Below, one piece after another: positions 1 to 10,884 of a stretch of DNA of 64,000 bases. The notes beneath the pieces were generated by a model, which ran no database searches, was not told the origin of the DNA, and saw nothing but the letters and a program-made list of their open reading frames with translations. Source of the DNA: Gonocerus acuteangulatus (lineage: Eukaryota; Arthropoda; Insecta; Hemiptera; Coreidae); contig OX328126.1 of NCBI GenBank assembly GCA_946811695.1, forward strand, positions 80,122,214-80,186,213, in the 5' to 3' direction. The number at the start of each line of letters is the position of its first letter. Positions within the stretch are counted from its first letter, which is position 1. The position numbers were made by a program, and so were the translations under genes.

Positions 1-3000
1 AACAATCTTTAAGAGCGCTGACTTCATCGTTATGCTGTTTGTAGAGGTCTCCAAGAGTCTTATCTTTGAATTGCAGATCCTTGTAGAGCAATTCACATTC
101 TTCATCGAGGTTTGCAGATTTAGTTTTTTCTTCCTTCAGTTCCTCTTCGAGGCTATTTACTCGCGACTGCATTCCTCCAATGAAGCTCACTATCTCAGAG
201 CTGCTTTCACAATCGGGCACAAGCGATTTCAAATTATCAAATATTTCTTTCATTTCATCAGATTTTTTCTGGCAGTTTGTCTTCAATTGTTTGCAATCAT
301 TTCTAAGTTCGTTGATTTGAGATTCCTTTACTGCAAGCTCTGCCTTCAGATCTGTGTTCTCTCTCCTGAACTTATCTACATCTGATAGTTGCTTCTCTAG
401 CAATGCTTTTTCCTCGTTCAAAGTAGAATAGTTAGACTGGAGTTCGAGCAATTTCAAATGAGATTTTTCATACTCTTTGGATTTTATGGTTAACTCTTTG
501 ATCTTGTTATTCAATTCATCAATTTGTTTCAACAAGCTGAGAGTTTTATTTTCAAAATTTTGCTTTTCGTTCAAAACAAAAGTAAACCTAGCCATTTTTT
601 CTTCGAGATTCCTCTCCATTTTACACATGTCCTCCTGTGCCTTGCGTAATGAGTCGACTGCGGTTTGATAATCCCGCTCATATCTAGACTTTTCAACTCG
701 CAGGACTTTGCTTTCTTTCTCCCATTTGGCTGCCTCTTCCTTGGCATTTTCGTACTTCGAACAATATTCAATCTTTTCTCCTTCCAGTCCACATTTATCA
801 CTTTTTAAAGACTCAACTTCTTCCAAAAGTTTTTCGTTATTTACTTTACACTCTCTGGTTGTTTCTTCATTTTTAACCAAGCTTGCTGTCAAACGTTCTA
901 TTTCTGTGTTTGCTTTGCTTAACTGGTTAATGAGGTTAGAGTTATCTGCTTGTATAGATTCATACTTCCTTCGAAGATCCTCCATGCTTGATAACATGAC
1001 ATTCTTCTCCTGTAATTCCTTAGTTAGATCAGCAGCATTACTTTTCAAACTCTCGTTTTCATTTGATAAACTGTTGGATTTCTCAACAATAGACTCGTAC
1101 TGTTCTTTCAGTGCACTATGTGAATCAAGCAACGTTTGGTATTTTTCTTTGAAATCGTTATTTAACTCAACCGATTTTGATTGCATATCTTCTAAATTAC
1201 TGGTTAACAAATTAATTTGTTTGTTCAAAGAATCTACTTCATTTTCTTTTTCCAAAACACAAGATTTAATTTCACACAGTTCTGTGTTCTTCGCATTCAT
1301 ATCTTTTAGTATACTTTGTACGCTTGCAAAGAAACTGTCTAAAACTTTTTCTTCTGATAACAGGAATTTTTCTTGAACCGAAAAGAAAATGGAATCGAGC
1401 AAAGGATATTCTTCTCGATAAGTCATTATAACATCTTCAAAGTGTTTGTACTTCTCTATCTTTAAAATTGCTTTAGCCAAATCAGATTCTTTTTGCTCGA
1501 GTTCTTTTTGTAAATGTTGCATCGCGTTATTAATGGAATTGAGTGATGAAGATAATTTGTCAATAGTGGCTACTGAATCAGAATATTTTTTGGAGATATC
1601 CTCGATCTCAAGCTGCGCACTTGTCTTATGTTCGTTCATTTGAAGGAGTTGAGTTTCAAGATCTTGGATGGCTTGTGACTTGCTGAGTAAATCAGACACC
1701 ATTTCATCGCATTTACCCCTCAACTCAGTCACTTCAGCACAACGCGATTGCTTTTCTTCGTGTAAAGTTTTTAACTCGTTTTTAACAAGATTGGATTCTT
1801 CAATCAATGATCTGCTTTGTTCCTTTTTAATTTCTAGTTCTTCTTTTGTCTGCTCTAATGTGCTAGTCAGATTTGAAATATCGTTTCTAAGTGTTTTACA
1901 CTGTTCTTCAACAATATTATTTTCAGAAACTTTTGCAACCAAATCGTCCTGTAATTTTTTCAAAGTCGAAGATTCCTCAAAAACTTTGATTTCTAAATCA
2001 CAAAGCATGGTTTTGAGAGTTTGTGATTTTGAAATTTCTGCTTCGTGTTCCTGACAAAGTGCACCGTACTTTGTCATTAAATCCTCATATTTCTGATTCG
2101 CTTCATGTAATTCAGATTTTATCAATTTCAGCTCATTTGCTAATTTTTCATTAATATCATTCTTTTCCAAACACTCTTTTTGTATAATTTCAAGTTTGGC
2201 TTTTGTTTCTTCATATTTTGTATTTAAGTCTGCGAGTACTTGTGAGCAATCAGCTTCATGGTTGAGTACTAGATTCTCGTAGTCAGTTTCTGCACCTGAC
2301 AGCTTCTCTCTCACACATTCCAGTTCTGTCTCTAACAATTTCACTTTGTTCTCGAGTTCTGCTTTCTCTTTCTTTCTTTCTTCGCATTCAACTCTCAATC
2401 CTGCTCCATCGGAAAGAGCTTTTTCATAATTACTCTTTAACTCTTGTAATCCACTCTCTAAATCCTTTCCTCTCAGACATTCTTTCTCATGCTCGGAAGT
2501 TAAATTTTGAAGTTCTTTGTTCAAAGCGGTATATTTTTCAGTCATATTCTGAAGATCTTCATTTAGTTTTGAAATTTCTAGATTTAAATCTTTATTGATT
2601 TCTATTTTGGCGGAGAATTCTTCTTCGAGTTGCTTCAACTTTGCTAATGCCTCCTCATATTTATTCTTCATAACGCTGCGCTCCTCCTCAACAGATTCTA
2701 ACAACTGATCATCTGATTCTAGCTTAGAACTGAGCTCAGCATGTTTTTCTTTCAAAGCTGAGAACATTTCATTGGCTTTCGATAAGTCCTCTTGTAGGTT
2801 CTTTATTTCACCTAGGTAATTATCGTTTATTTCTAACTGTTTATTATATTCTGATTCCATTTTGTGTAGACTCTTTGTAAGATCCTCAAACTTTAAATTC
2901 AATTCATCTTTAGAACCTTTGAGCAATTTAAACTCCGAGGAAGTGGTACAATATTTGTTCTCCAGATCCGAGTAGAGAATCTTCAATTCGGAATGATCTT

Positions 3001-6000
3001 GAATTATCTTTGATAACTCGGTTTTCAGAGCATCGAGTTCTCTTTTATTTTCTTCATTTAAAGCATCTTTTTCTGCACAGTCTTTCTGCAATTTATCAAC
3101 ATTCGAAAGAGCTTTGCTCAAATCAAATTCTAACTCGGCTTGCTTCTCTTTAAGGCTGTTCAATTCTAAGGAATCGCTCTTGTACTTGCAATTTAGGCTG
3201 TCATGGTCACTTTCTATCAAAGCAAGTTTCTCTATAAGATTCGACTTCTCACAATTCAGAGCCTTGATAACTGATTTATAGCCCTCACACTCTTTTTGTA
3301 GTAACTCGAAATTTGAATTGGTTTGATTGTATTCCTCATCCAAGGAAAAATATTCAATATTCAATGATTTTAATTTTGTCGATTCATTTTCTAACATTAA
3401 CTCCAGTTTATTGTAATCATTTTTCAGGTTTAGAATTTGCTCTTCTGCCTCGTGCAAAGACTGTTCCCTTTCTGCCAGCTTCTGGCGCAAGATATTGCTG
3501 GCTTCAGCTTCTTGAGAAGAATGATCTTCCTGTTCGATCAACATGCTTTCGAGTTTCTCTTTAAGCTGATTACGAGATATATCGACTAACTTATATTTAA
3601 GATTTACGTCCCCGAATTGTGACAGGAGTTGCTTGAATTCTGTTCTGAGAATCAAATTGTTTTCGAGAAGATAATTAAGCGTTTGGTTAGATAGGACGAG
3701 ATCAGTAGTGAGACATTTGTGGACAGACTTCAAAGAGTCGAGCTCTAAGTTCTTCTGATCTTGAAGTCTGTGCTGTTCTTCCAATTCGACCTTTAAGAGG
3801 TTATAGTCACTTAAAATTTTTGTTTCATTCTCTTCAGCAGATTTTCTCCACTCATTGAATTTGGAATTCAATTGGGTAACATTGTTTTCTAAAGTTTCAT
3901 TAATACTTTTCAATTCTTCATATAGTAAATTTCTTTGAGCGAGATCGGACTGTAAGCTTTCTGTAGATGTTTGATAAAGATTCTGAAGAGCAGTATAGTC
4001 CACCTCTAGGTGTCGTAGCTTGTTAAGTTCTTTTTCAGCTTCTTCATATTTTGTTTTTTCTTCTTCCAATGATTTAAAATCAGCTTGTGCTTTTGAAAGC
4101 TCACTTTTCAGAATGCAATTCTCTTGTTCCAAGGAAGTTTTCATCCTCGTAAATTCATCACAAAAAGCTTCTTTATCTCGTAAATCTTTTAACATATTTT
4201 TAGACAGCTCCTCCCCTCGCTTGACATTCTCTTCAGCGATTTGTAAGGCAAGTAAGCTTTCTTTCAATTTAGCAGTAGTTTGATCAAAATCTAATTTAGG
4301 CACAGTAGACTGAAGAAGATTTTCAACTTTTTGTGTTAGAATAGTTAATTCTTTAATGGCTTCTTTGTTTTTCATACCTAAATCGCTTAATTCTGCGTTC
4401 TTCTTTTCTATGTCAGCCTTCAATTTAAGATTTTCTGATTGAACACTGTCAAGGAGTTCTGCAGTTGAAGCATTCTTTGCTTCGAGATCATGGAAAGTTA
4501 CTAATTCTGTTTCAGCAGTTTTGTACTTCCCTTCCAATTCTACCACAATCTTCTTGGTAGTTGCTAGATCTTCTTCGAGTACAGATTTGCTTGCTTTGAG
4601 TCCATTGGCTTCCTCCTTAATTTCCTCATAAGATTTGCTAATTTCATCGTAAGCTAAGCTTTTATCTTGTAGTTTTATTACCAAATCATTATTCGATTTC
4701 TGAAGGGTTGAAAAATGTAATTCTAATTCATTATATTTTTTTTCAATTTCAGAAATCTTACTTTGTTCAGTTTCTTTGAGAACTTCCATTTTCTCCATTA
4801 TGCTAGTAATATTGTTTTGAAGTTTAATCACTTCATTTTCTTGCATTTGTAAATCTTCCTTCAATTTTTGGTTGGATTCTTCGAGCTCCTTGCATTGTTC
4901 TGCACTATCTTTCAAAGCCGTTTCAAGCTTTTCGCATTCAGATTTGAGGCCCTGAAATCTACAACTCTGCTCTTCTTCGTCCCCCTGCATCTGCTCCACC
5001 TGACCGACAAGCCTAGCTTTGTCGTGTTCAAAAATATCCTTTACTTCGTTGTAATCGCCAGTAAAAGAATTATACTTTGTCAGCAATAAAGACAGAATAT
5101 TCAATAATTTCTTCGGTTTGATTGCACGTTCATTATCTTCCGATATCAAGCCTTCAGTATTAATGTTCAAGCAATTCAAAGTATGTAATATTTTTTTAAT
5201 TTCTTGAAAATCGAAATCAGTAAGTAGAAATGTTTTTTTGAACCACTCAATATCTTCAGGGTCCTTGAGAACTCGTTTTAAATTTTCATCATTAACTGAT
5301 TGTTCTTTCACGTTACGTTCGCCCAGTTGCTTTTGGAGATTTTCAATTTTGAAAAGTAATTGTGATTTTTCCTTTTCACATTCCTTCTTATACGATTCAA
5401 ACTGTTTGTTCTCTTCTTCTAGTAGATCCATTATCAAAAACAAGTTTTCTTTCATGGATATCACTTCTTCGGTCGGAATATTTCTTTCCAAGTTCATTGT
5501 GATATTCATACTTTCTGATAACTTCTTCCGAATATGACCGGTTTTATTAGCGATGTTCATAAATGAAGGTTCGATTTCATAGGAAGATATCTCGGCATCG
5601 AGCAGTTTATCCATTGTTTCATTACTATCAACAATTTTTGTACTTGGCGAATTTCTTTCTAAAGGGAATGGAGTCGACAAATTTTGTAAGGAAACATTTT
5701 TTGACGGAAAATCTGCAACGCTGTCTCGGATCTCGGACTCCTTGATGATTCCAGTGCATTCAGACATAGAAAGTGTGTAATCCAAAGCACATCCACTAGT
5801 TTCGACAATTCCTTCGAGAGAACAATCAGGAGAAACAGACTTTTCATTTCCGCCATCTTCCTTACTTTTGCTCAGAGTACACGCTTCAGCATAAGAAGAT
5901 TCTACGGGCAACAGCTCGCCGCTGTCGGATCTAAGAGAATTGCTCATAACAATAGTTTCTTCACCTAATAATAAGGTTACTTCCGGCTTGCAAGTAAAAT

Positions 6001-7516
6001 CTAGCGAGAGTTCTAAGTTATCGACAGATTCCTCGCCAACATCATTTATGTTTCCTATTTCTGTTAAATCCATATTTTCAACTTTAACTCCTTCGCCATC
6101 ATTAAACTTCATAGGAAAATCGGTATTACATGATTTCATGACCGAATTTCTACTTTCGCCGGGGTCAGAAAGTTCTGAGGGAAAATTTTTTGGACTTGAT
6201 AGGGAATCTACAGAGACATTACCTGATTGCTCGGTTGAAAGAAGATCTTCTTTCTGTTCAGGTGATTGTTCTACCGAGTCGCCATCACCAATAACCATCA
6301 AAGGCTTTTCCACGGTCGACTCGTTTCTACAAGATTCAACTTCCTGAACCACTTCAAGTGAATTGGTTTCTGCTAAAGTACTAGCAGCAATATTCGTTTC
6401 TACAGATACCGAACATTCTCGGAGACTCTTTTCTTCCGCAAGGTCACTATTGTCTCTCGAATTAATGCTGAGCTCAACAAATGATTCTATAAGGTTGCTT
6501 AAGAGATTGTCGGTTTTATTAGATGTTGTATCTGCAAAGGATTCTTTTCCAGGCAAGGTAGTACCAGGCGTAGTAATGTCTCCAGACGTCAAGCTCATAT
6601 CAGAAGCAGGGCTGCCAACTCCTGGAGAACTAATACTGTGGTTTACTAAAGAGTCGGCAAGATTGATTAAAAGTGGAGAGTGTTGATCCACTGTGGAATT
6701 ATTAATATCACTTCTAGAATTATCTTCTACGGGGAAATTACATTCAGAATTGATCACAACTAGTGATTTAGAAGTGGTATTTTCAACTCCGTTTTCTTCA
6801 AGTATTTCTTCATATGGTTTAAGTCTGATCTCGTCAGGCACTTGATTGTTTCCTGCAGTTTCTTCACGTGCTGAAACAGATTCAGATATGTCATCTCTTT
6901 TGGGTGTAAGTGAAATAAGGTTTGTGTCATTAGATCCAGAATTTGAACAATTTAAAAGCTCAACTGAAGTGGTTAAATTAATATTTCCATTTACAGGAGA
7001 CTTCTTATCGATCAATGAATCATCTAATTTCATGCTTGAATTTAATTCTGCATTCTTTGAATGGCTATTAGGCGAAACAGAACCTAATGAATCTTGTTTA
7101 TTGCTCAGAAGTAAGCCTGGTTCTTCAAAAACTGTGATTCCTTCGTCAGGCAGGACGGAGCTATTCAATTTATTAGAACATTTACCTTGAGGTGATTTGG
7201 CGATTTCATCAGAAAAGCTGTCGTCCATACTCTTTTTACATGTTACTTTAGGCAAGCTTTCATTAAGAATTTTCTTACTACCTATTGCAGGTTCTTCGGA
7301 GAACTCAGAAGCTTTTGAAATCTCTTGATTTAGTTCTTGTGAAAGAGTTCCTTCTTCCTGCTCATCAATCATCAAAGAAACAACCCCTTTATCGGAACTT
7401 ACTTCAACACTACCTCCATTAGATTTAAGCTCTAGGCCTTTATCCTCGGTGTCATCTCTAGCTGAATTTTCCATATTGGTTGGATTCAAATCAGGGATTT
7501 CTTCTTGGTTGCTCAT
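1..7516 (-). CDS. Giant coiled-coil protein, 3' end outside window
   Basis: The minus strand is open without a stop for 2,505 codons, from ATG at 7516-7514 to the left edge. Frame was checked at both ends and at an internal point. Roughly residues 1-650 are acidic, rich in Ser/Asn/Glu and low in hydrophobics, so probably disordered. From about residue 690 to the edge the sequence is dominated by Leu, Glu and Lys in heptad-like patterns, with breaks near 765-805 and 2040. This is the pattern of a long rod-like tether or scaffold, such as a golgin, EEA1-like or CENP-E/F-like protein. No motor head, GRIP domain or other diagnostic domain is visible, and the C-terminus is missing, so no function is assigned. 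A good acceptor (TTTTCACAG) ends at 7534, 17 nt before the ATG. The frame stays open through those 17 nt, so this Met could be internal and the true start could lie in an upstream exon. No intron interrupts the 7.5 kb. Confidence 0.85.
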   Translation of the reverse strand, partial: MSNQEEIPDLNPTNMENSARDDTEDKGLELKSNGGSVEVSSDKGVVSLMIDEQEEGTLSQELNQEISKASEFSEEPAIGSKKILNESLPKVTCKKSMDDSFSDEIAKSPQGKCSNKLNSSVLPDEGITVFEEPGLLLSNKQDSLGSVSPNSHSKNAELNSSMKLDDSLIDKKSPVNGNINLTTSVELLNCSNSGSNDTNLISLTPKRDDISESVSAREETAGNNQVPDEIRLKPYEEILEENGVENTTSKSLVVINSECNFPVEDNSRSDINNSTVDQHSPLLINLADSLVNHSISSPGVGSPASDMSLTSGDITTPGTTLPGKESFADTTSNKTDNLLSNLIESFVELSINSRDNSDLAEEKSLRECSVSVETNIAASTLAETNSLEVVQEVESCRNESTVEKPLMVIGDGDSVEQSPEQKEDLLSTEQSGNVSVDSLSSPKNFPSELSDPGESRNSVMKSCNTDFPMKFNDGEGVKVENMDLTEIGNINDVGEESVDNLELSLDFTCKPEVTLLLGEETIVMSNSLRSDSGELLPVESSYAEACTLSKSKEDGGNEKSVSPDCSLEGIVETSGCALDYTLSMSECTGIIKESEIRDSVADFPSKNVSLQNLSTPFPLERNSPSTKIVDSNETMDKLLDAEISSYEIEPSFMNIANKTGHIRKKLSESMNITMNLERNIPTEEVISMKENLFLIMDLLEEENKQFESYKKECEKEKSQLLFKIENLQKQLGERNVKEQSVNDENLKRVLKDPEDIEWFKKTFLLTDFDFQEIKKILHTLNCLNINTEGLISEDNERAIKPKKLLNILSLLLTKYNSFTGDYNEVKDIFEHDKARLVGQVEQMQGDEEEQSCRFQGLKSECEKLETALKDSAEQCKELEESNQKLKEDLQMQENEVIKLQNNITSIMEKMEVLKETEQSKISEIEKKYNELELHFSTLQKSNNDLVIKLQDKSLAYDEISKSYEEIKEEANGLKASKSVLEEDLATTKKIVVELEGKYKTAETELVTFHDLEAKNASTAELLDSVQSENLKLKADIEKKNAELSDLGMKNKEAIKELTILTQKVENLLQSTVPKLDFDQTTAKLKESLLALQIAEENVKRGEELSKNMLKDLRDKEAFCDEFTRMKTSLEQENCILKSELSKAQADFKSLEEEKTKYEEAEKELNKLRHLEVDYTALQNLYQTSTESLQSDLAQRNLLYEELKSINETLENNVTQLNSKFNEWRKSAEENETKILSDYNLLKVELEEQHRLQDQKNLELDSLKSVHKCLTTDLVLSNQTLNYLLENNLILRTEFKQLLSQFGDVNLKYKLVDISRNQLKEKLESMLIEQEDHSSQEAEASNILRQKLAEREQSLHEAEEQILNLKNDYNKLELMLENESTKLKSLNIEYFSLDEEYNQTNSNFELLQKECEGYKSVIKALNCEKSNLIEKLALIESDHDSLNCKYKSDSLELNSLKEKQAELEFDLSKALSNVDKLQKDCAEKDALNEENKRELDALKTELSKIIQDHSELKILYSDLENKYCTTSSEFKLLKGSKDELNLKFEDLTKSLHKMESEYNKQLEINDNYLGEIKNLQEDLSKANEMFSALKEKHAELSSKLESDDQLLESVEEERSVMKNKYEEALAKLKQLEEEFSAKIEINKDLNLEISKLNEDLQNMTEKYTALNKELQNLTSEHEKECLRGKDLESGLQELKSNYEKALSDGAGLRVECEERKKEKAELENKVKLLETELECVREKLSGAETDYENLVLNHEADCSQVLADLNTKYEETKAKLEIIQKECLEKNDINEKLANELKLIKSELHEANQKYEDLMTKYGALCQEHEAEISKSQTLKTMLCDLEIKVFEESSTLKKLQDDLVAKVSENNIVEEQCKTLRNDISNLTSTLEQTKEELEIKKEQSRSLIEESNLVKNELKTLHEEKQSRCAEVTELRGKCDEMVSDLLSKSQAIQDLETQLLQMNEHKTSAQLEIEDISKKYSDSVATIDKLSSSLNSINNAMQHLQKELEQKESDLAKAILKIEKYKHFEDVIMTYREEYPLLDSIFFSVQEKFLLSEEKVLDSFFASVQSILKDMNAKNTELCEIKSCVLEKENEVDSLNKQINLLTSNLEDMQSKSVELNNDFKEKYQTLLDSHSALKEQYESIVEKSNSLSNENESLKSNAADLTKELQEKNVMLSSMEDLRRKYESIQADNSNLINQLSKANTEIERLTASLVKNEETTRECKVNNEKLLEEVESLKSDKCGLEGEKIEYCSKYENAKEEAAKWEKESKVLRVEKSRYERDYQTAVDSLRKAQEDMCKMERNLEEKMARFTFVLNEKQNFENKTLSLLKQIDELNNKIKELTIKSKEYEKSHLKLLELQSNYSTLNEEKALLEKQLSDVDKFRRENTDLKAELAVKESQINELRNDCKQLKTNCQKKSDEMKEIFDNLKSLVPDCESSSEIVSFIGGMQSRVNSLEEELKEEKTKSANLDEECELLYKDLQFKDKTLGDLYKQHNDEVSALKDC

Positions 7517-7589
7517 TTCGATAGAAGCAGAACCTGTGAAAACAACACATTATTATTGCTATATATTTCATTATTTTATAACACAAATA

Positions 7590-8016
7590 CAGTAGAACAC
7601 TGATTATCCGAATTTTCTGGGGTTGCTTCGGATAATTGGACATTTAATTGTAATAAAAAAGAAACGATAATATTACATTGTAAAATATTATTTATTAATG
7701 TTCCAAATGGTACTTTCAACACAAATTAATAAATACAGTACTGAAAAAATGTGTACAAACTAAAAAATTATTTATCTTTACCTCTAAATTAGTTATAAAA
7801 AAACGAACTATTGGTACATGTTTTATCTTAGGTCAAAAGCATAAATGTCAAAAGCATTATGACATAGACCACAATAAAAAAAAAAATCAAAGACCTACAA
7901 ACTTAAACTGAAAAAGCAATACTCTAGTTGAATGATTGAACTATAAAAATAAATATTGTTAATACAATACAAGTTTACGCTTTAGGCAGTCAATTCGGAT
8001 AATTGATGTTCTCCTG
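7590..8016. mobile_element. pogo/Tigger-type MITE
   Basis: The ends are matching inverted repeats. The left end reads CAGTAGAACACTGATTATCC and the complement of the right end reads CAGGAGAACATCAATTATCC, both continuing with GAATT. TA dinucleotides flank the element (7588-7589 and 8017-8018), the duplication expected for Tc1/mariner/pogo insertion. The interior is AT-rich and has no coding sequence, so the element is non-autonomous. It lies upstream of the large coiled-coil exon, probably in its first intron. Confidence 0.75.
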
Positions 8017-8050
8017 TACAAAGTCAATTTGAGTAAACCGGTAAATATGA

Positions 8051-8217
8051 AGCCAAGTTTAATACATTGGTTCCAATAGAACATTGAAGTTAAGCAATGT
8101 CAAGCATGGCCGATAATAGGATGAGTGACCTCCAGGGAAAACCACTTTCTTTGGCATTAGGGTGGCAACCTATAGATAGCCTGGTGCTAATACCTGAGAC
8201 GTAAAAAAAAAAAAAAA
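8051..8217 (+). repeat. 5S rRNA-derived SINE, degenerate copy
   Basis: Positions 8052-8157 align by eye with the 3' two thirds of 5S rRNA: GAAGTTAAGCAATGTCAAGC, then GGATGAGTGACCTCC (canonical box C is GGATGGGTGACC), then the closing TTGGCAT. A tail GGTGGCAACCTATAGATAGCC follows, then poly(A). The same tail motif follows the 5S-like sequence at 16299, so this is a SINE3-type retroposon family and not a 5S gene. Confidence 0.7.
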
Positions 8218-8249
8218 ATAAATAATAATATGAAGAGGTTATGAATAAA

Positions 8250-8491
8250 AGGGGCGAAGTTAGCTCAGTAGTAGAGAACTTGACCAATGCATTGGAGGAC
8301 CTGAGTTCAAAACTTGGATGCACATGAGACTGATTTTGTTTTTTAATGTGAATAATGATTTTTCTGGAAGCTAATCCTTTAAGACTTTATTCAGAAGAGA
8401 TTATCGACCCTTGAACTTACCAAGGTGGAGATAATCCTAGGCTTCAGTCATAATGTTTAATAAACTACATTTTTATGTAAAAAAAAAAAAA
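8250..8491 (+). repeat. tRNA-derived SINE
   Basis: The head at 8250-8325 resembles a tRNA. It has an A-box-like TTAGCTCAGTAGTAGAG and a B-box-like GAGTTCAAAACTTG, but no clean cloverleaf. An unrelated body and a 12-bp A tail (8480-8491) follow. It sits directly behind the poly(A) of the 5S-derived SINE, so the two may form one composite unit or be adjacent insertions. It is not a functional tRNA gene. Confidence 0.6.
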
Positions 8492-8494
8492 GGA

Positions 8495-8821
8495 GTTTTT
8501 ATTGGTGTTCAGCTTGAATTTCAAACCTTCATGGATGGCAATGGTCCTGGCAGACATACTAGGTAATGTTTAGTTCCTTGTATTGTCCATAATACAGGCC
8601 AGCGACCAGTCACCTCTAAGTACAACATTAATTGAAGGGTTACTAGCAAAAACTCCAATAAACACCCCATCTGTATAGGGTCCAACACCTTAGATTATCA
8701 TTATCATTATGTGGCAGGAATTTTTATCATCTCAGGGCCCGATGAGAAGGTTCCTAGCTGCACCATGGATGTCAGCGCTAATGGCCCAGTTGCCGGTGTG
8801 TTGCAAAATTTAAAAAAAAAA
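8495..8821 (+). repeat. Unclassified repeat plus SINE core fragment with A tail
   Basis: The 3' part (8732-8821) carries CAGGGCCCGATGAGAAGG, then GCTGCACCATGGATGTC, then GCGCTAATGGCC and a short A tail. This is the body of the tRNA-derived SINE seen complete at 46303-46483. The 5' part ends in ATTATCATTATCATTATG, a microsatellite-like tail typical of retroposon 3' ends, and is probably a separate fragment. Confidence 0.5.
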
Positions 8822-9046
8822 TGAGCCTCACACACAAATATGTCGGAGAAAATGAGATGCTGTTCTATAATGCATTAAAATGTGTAGCTTCTTCAGCTAC
8901 ACTGACGATGATGATTTAATAGATGATTTAGCCAGAAGACGGCTGAATTTTGTATTAATTGAATTTTTTTCAAATTGCGATTAAACGCAAATTTTGTTCA
9001 TTTTAGTTGAAAAAGTCGTAATTTATTTTTTTTTTTATAGAACATG

Positions 9047-9257
9047 GCACAATAAGGAGACAGCTCCAAATCAATTAACTTCACTCTCTAAAAAAGGTAG
9101 AGTCTGGTACTTATGGACTTACTTTTATAAATAGGTGGCTATGTTATGATAAAAAAAAAATGAGAAAAATATCAAGAAACTACATTTTAAAACATTATTT
9201 TATTTTTTTTTTTTTTTTGACAAAAATGTTAAAAACAGAGCTGTCTCTTTATTGCTG
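9047..9257. mobile_element. MITE with terminal inverted repeats
   Basis: The left end GCACAATAAGGAGACAGCTC is mirrored by GAGCTGTCTCTTTATTGCTG at the right. CATG flanks both ends (9043-9046 and 9258-9261), a possible target duplication. The interior is AT-rich and non-coding. The superfamily is not assignable by eye. Confidence 0.55.
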
Positions 9258-10884
9258 CATGCCTTCAATTTTAACTTAAAATTTAATCAGCTGGTAATAA
9301 CATGTATAAAAGAGAAAAACGTTTTAAGTTTGTTATTAAAACCTTATTGAGATATCTCCTCAGTTTACAAAGCTCCTGTAGAGAGTATTTTCTTCTTTTA
9401 TCCCCATTACATAAAATATCTCTGTTATTTGCACAGAAAAAAACATAAACTGAATACTTGTAATGAATTCCATCAAAAGAAATAATGTATTTGAGAATCA
9501 AAATTCATAATGATCTTAAATTAAATGTTAATCACCAACACTGGAATGCTTAGTGAGAACTAAGAGCAGCAGTGAGGCAGAGGGACTGACCTGCCTCAAC
9601 ATGCATAGGCATGAAAATAATTGCTGTACTCCACTCATTTAATATCGATAAATTATTTATTATATAACAATTGCTATTAATTCACCAGGTTATAAATTTA
9701 TTCTATTGTTCTTTGTTATTATTATTACCGGACAGCATATAGATTCATGGGTCTGAGTACTGAATTGATTTTGGCAATGAGCAAATTATGCTCTCAACTT
9801 CAAACCCCCATCAGTTGATACTGAAAAGTATTTCTTTAAAATACCTTTTTTTTTTATTCATTTTAAATTTAAGATTTTGGGAAAAAATCATTGTTTTTAA
9901 AGTCTTAGCATATTTTTTCAAAATTAGAATAATGCCCCTCTCATATATCTAGCTTGATTAGGAAAGGTACTATTGTTCTTTGTACATTTGACAATTGAAT
10001 AATTTTTTTTAAACATTGCCTAGCTTTATTTGGAAAGTGGATAAATAAAATTGATATCTAAAATCATGAGGTCAAATTTGCATTTATTGATTTAAAGTAC
10101 AATGCACCAAAACAAAAGTGTGCTGTTTTATTATGTGTTTGATGACAGACTATTAGGACCAGATAAGGCATAGGGTAGGCATTCTTCTGGCCGGAACATA
10201 GCGGATCAGACATACAGAGGAGACTCTCAACTCCAAGAGGCTAGACACACAAGCCTTATTACACACTATTCGTTAGTTAAAGCACTACAAAAAAAATAAA
10301 AAATAAAAAAATACAGACAATAGAAAGGCCCATGACATTTTGGGGCATAATTCTGAGTACCTTTTGTCAACAATAATATGTTTATTTAACACATAGCACC
10401 CCCCCCCCCATATCTTCTACTCCAAATATTGAGGGAAATTCAAGGGAACCATCATTCTGTGCAATATTATTTTACTTCAAACAACTGAAATATACCTTAA
10501 TAAATCATTTTTGGGCTTGAAGTATTTACATATTAGACTTATTGATTTGATCCTATATATTCAATAATAGGCATAATAATATCACTGTTTATTGCCCATA
10601 AACAAACATCCTAATTCCTATATTCAATAATAAAGAGTACAGTTACTTCATAGTAACATTAATAGTTGCTTATCCAGGTTTAGAAAAAATTAAAAATTCT
10701 TTAGCAACAAAAATCCTGAAGAAATAATGTTATTACCCAACAAATGTCAGTCAAATCTAGGAAAGGATAAAAGTATTCAAAAAGATCTAAGTCTATGTTA
10801 ATTATTTTCTAAGCTACTCACGAATAATTCCTTGATTATTTTGTAATTTTCATAAATATTTACACCCCAAATGAGATATTGTTT
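9258..10884. other. Intergenic or intronic AT-rich sequence
   Basis: No gene or convincing exon is seen. The stretch holds scattered homopolymers, including a C run near 10390-10399, and a somewhat GC-richer block at 10145-10265 that resembles a SINE remnant but has no recognisable A/B boxes. Confidence 0.5.

Noticed and set aside
32..2054. Plus-strand open frames opposite the coiled-coil gene
   Set aside because: They are antisense shadows (Phe/Ser-rich) of the Glu/Lys-rich minus-strand coding sequence.
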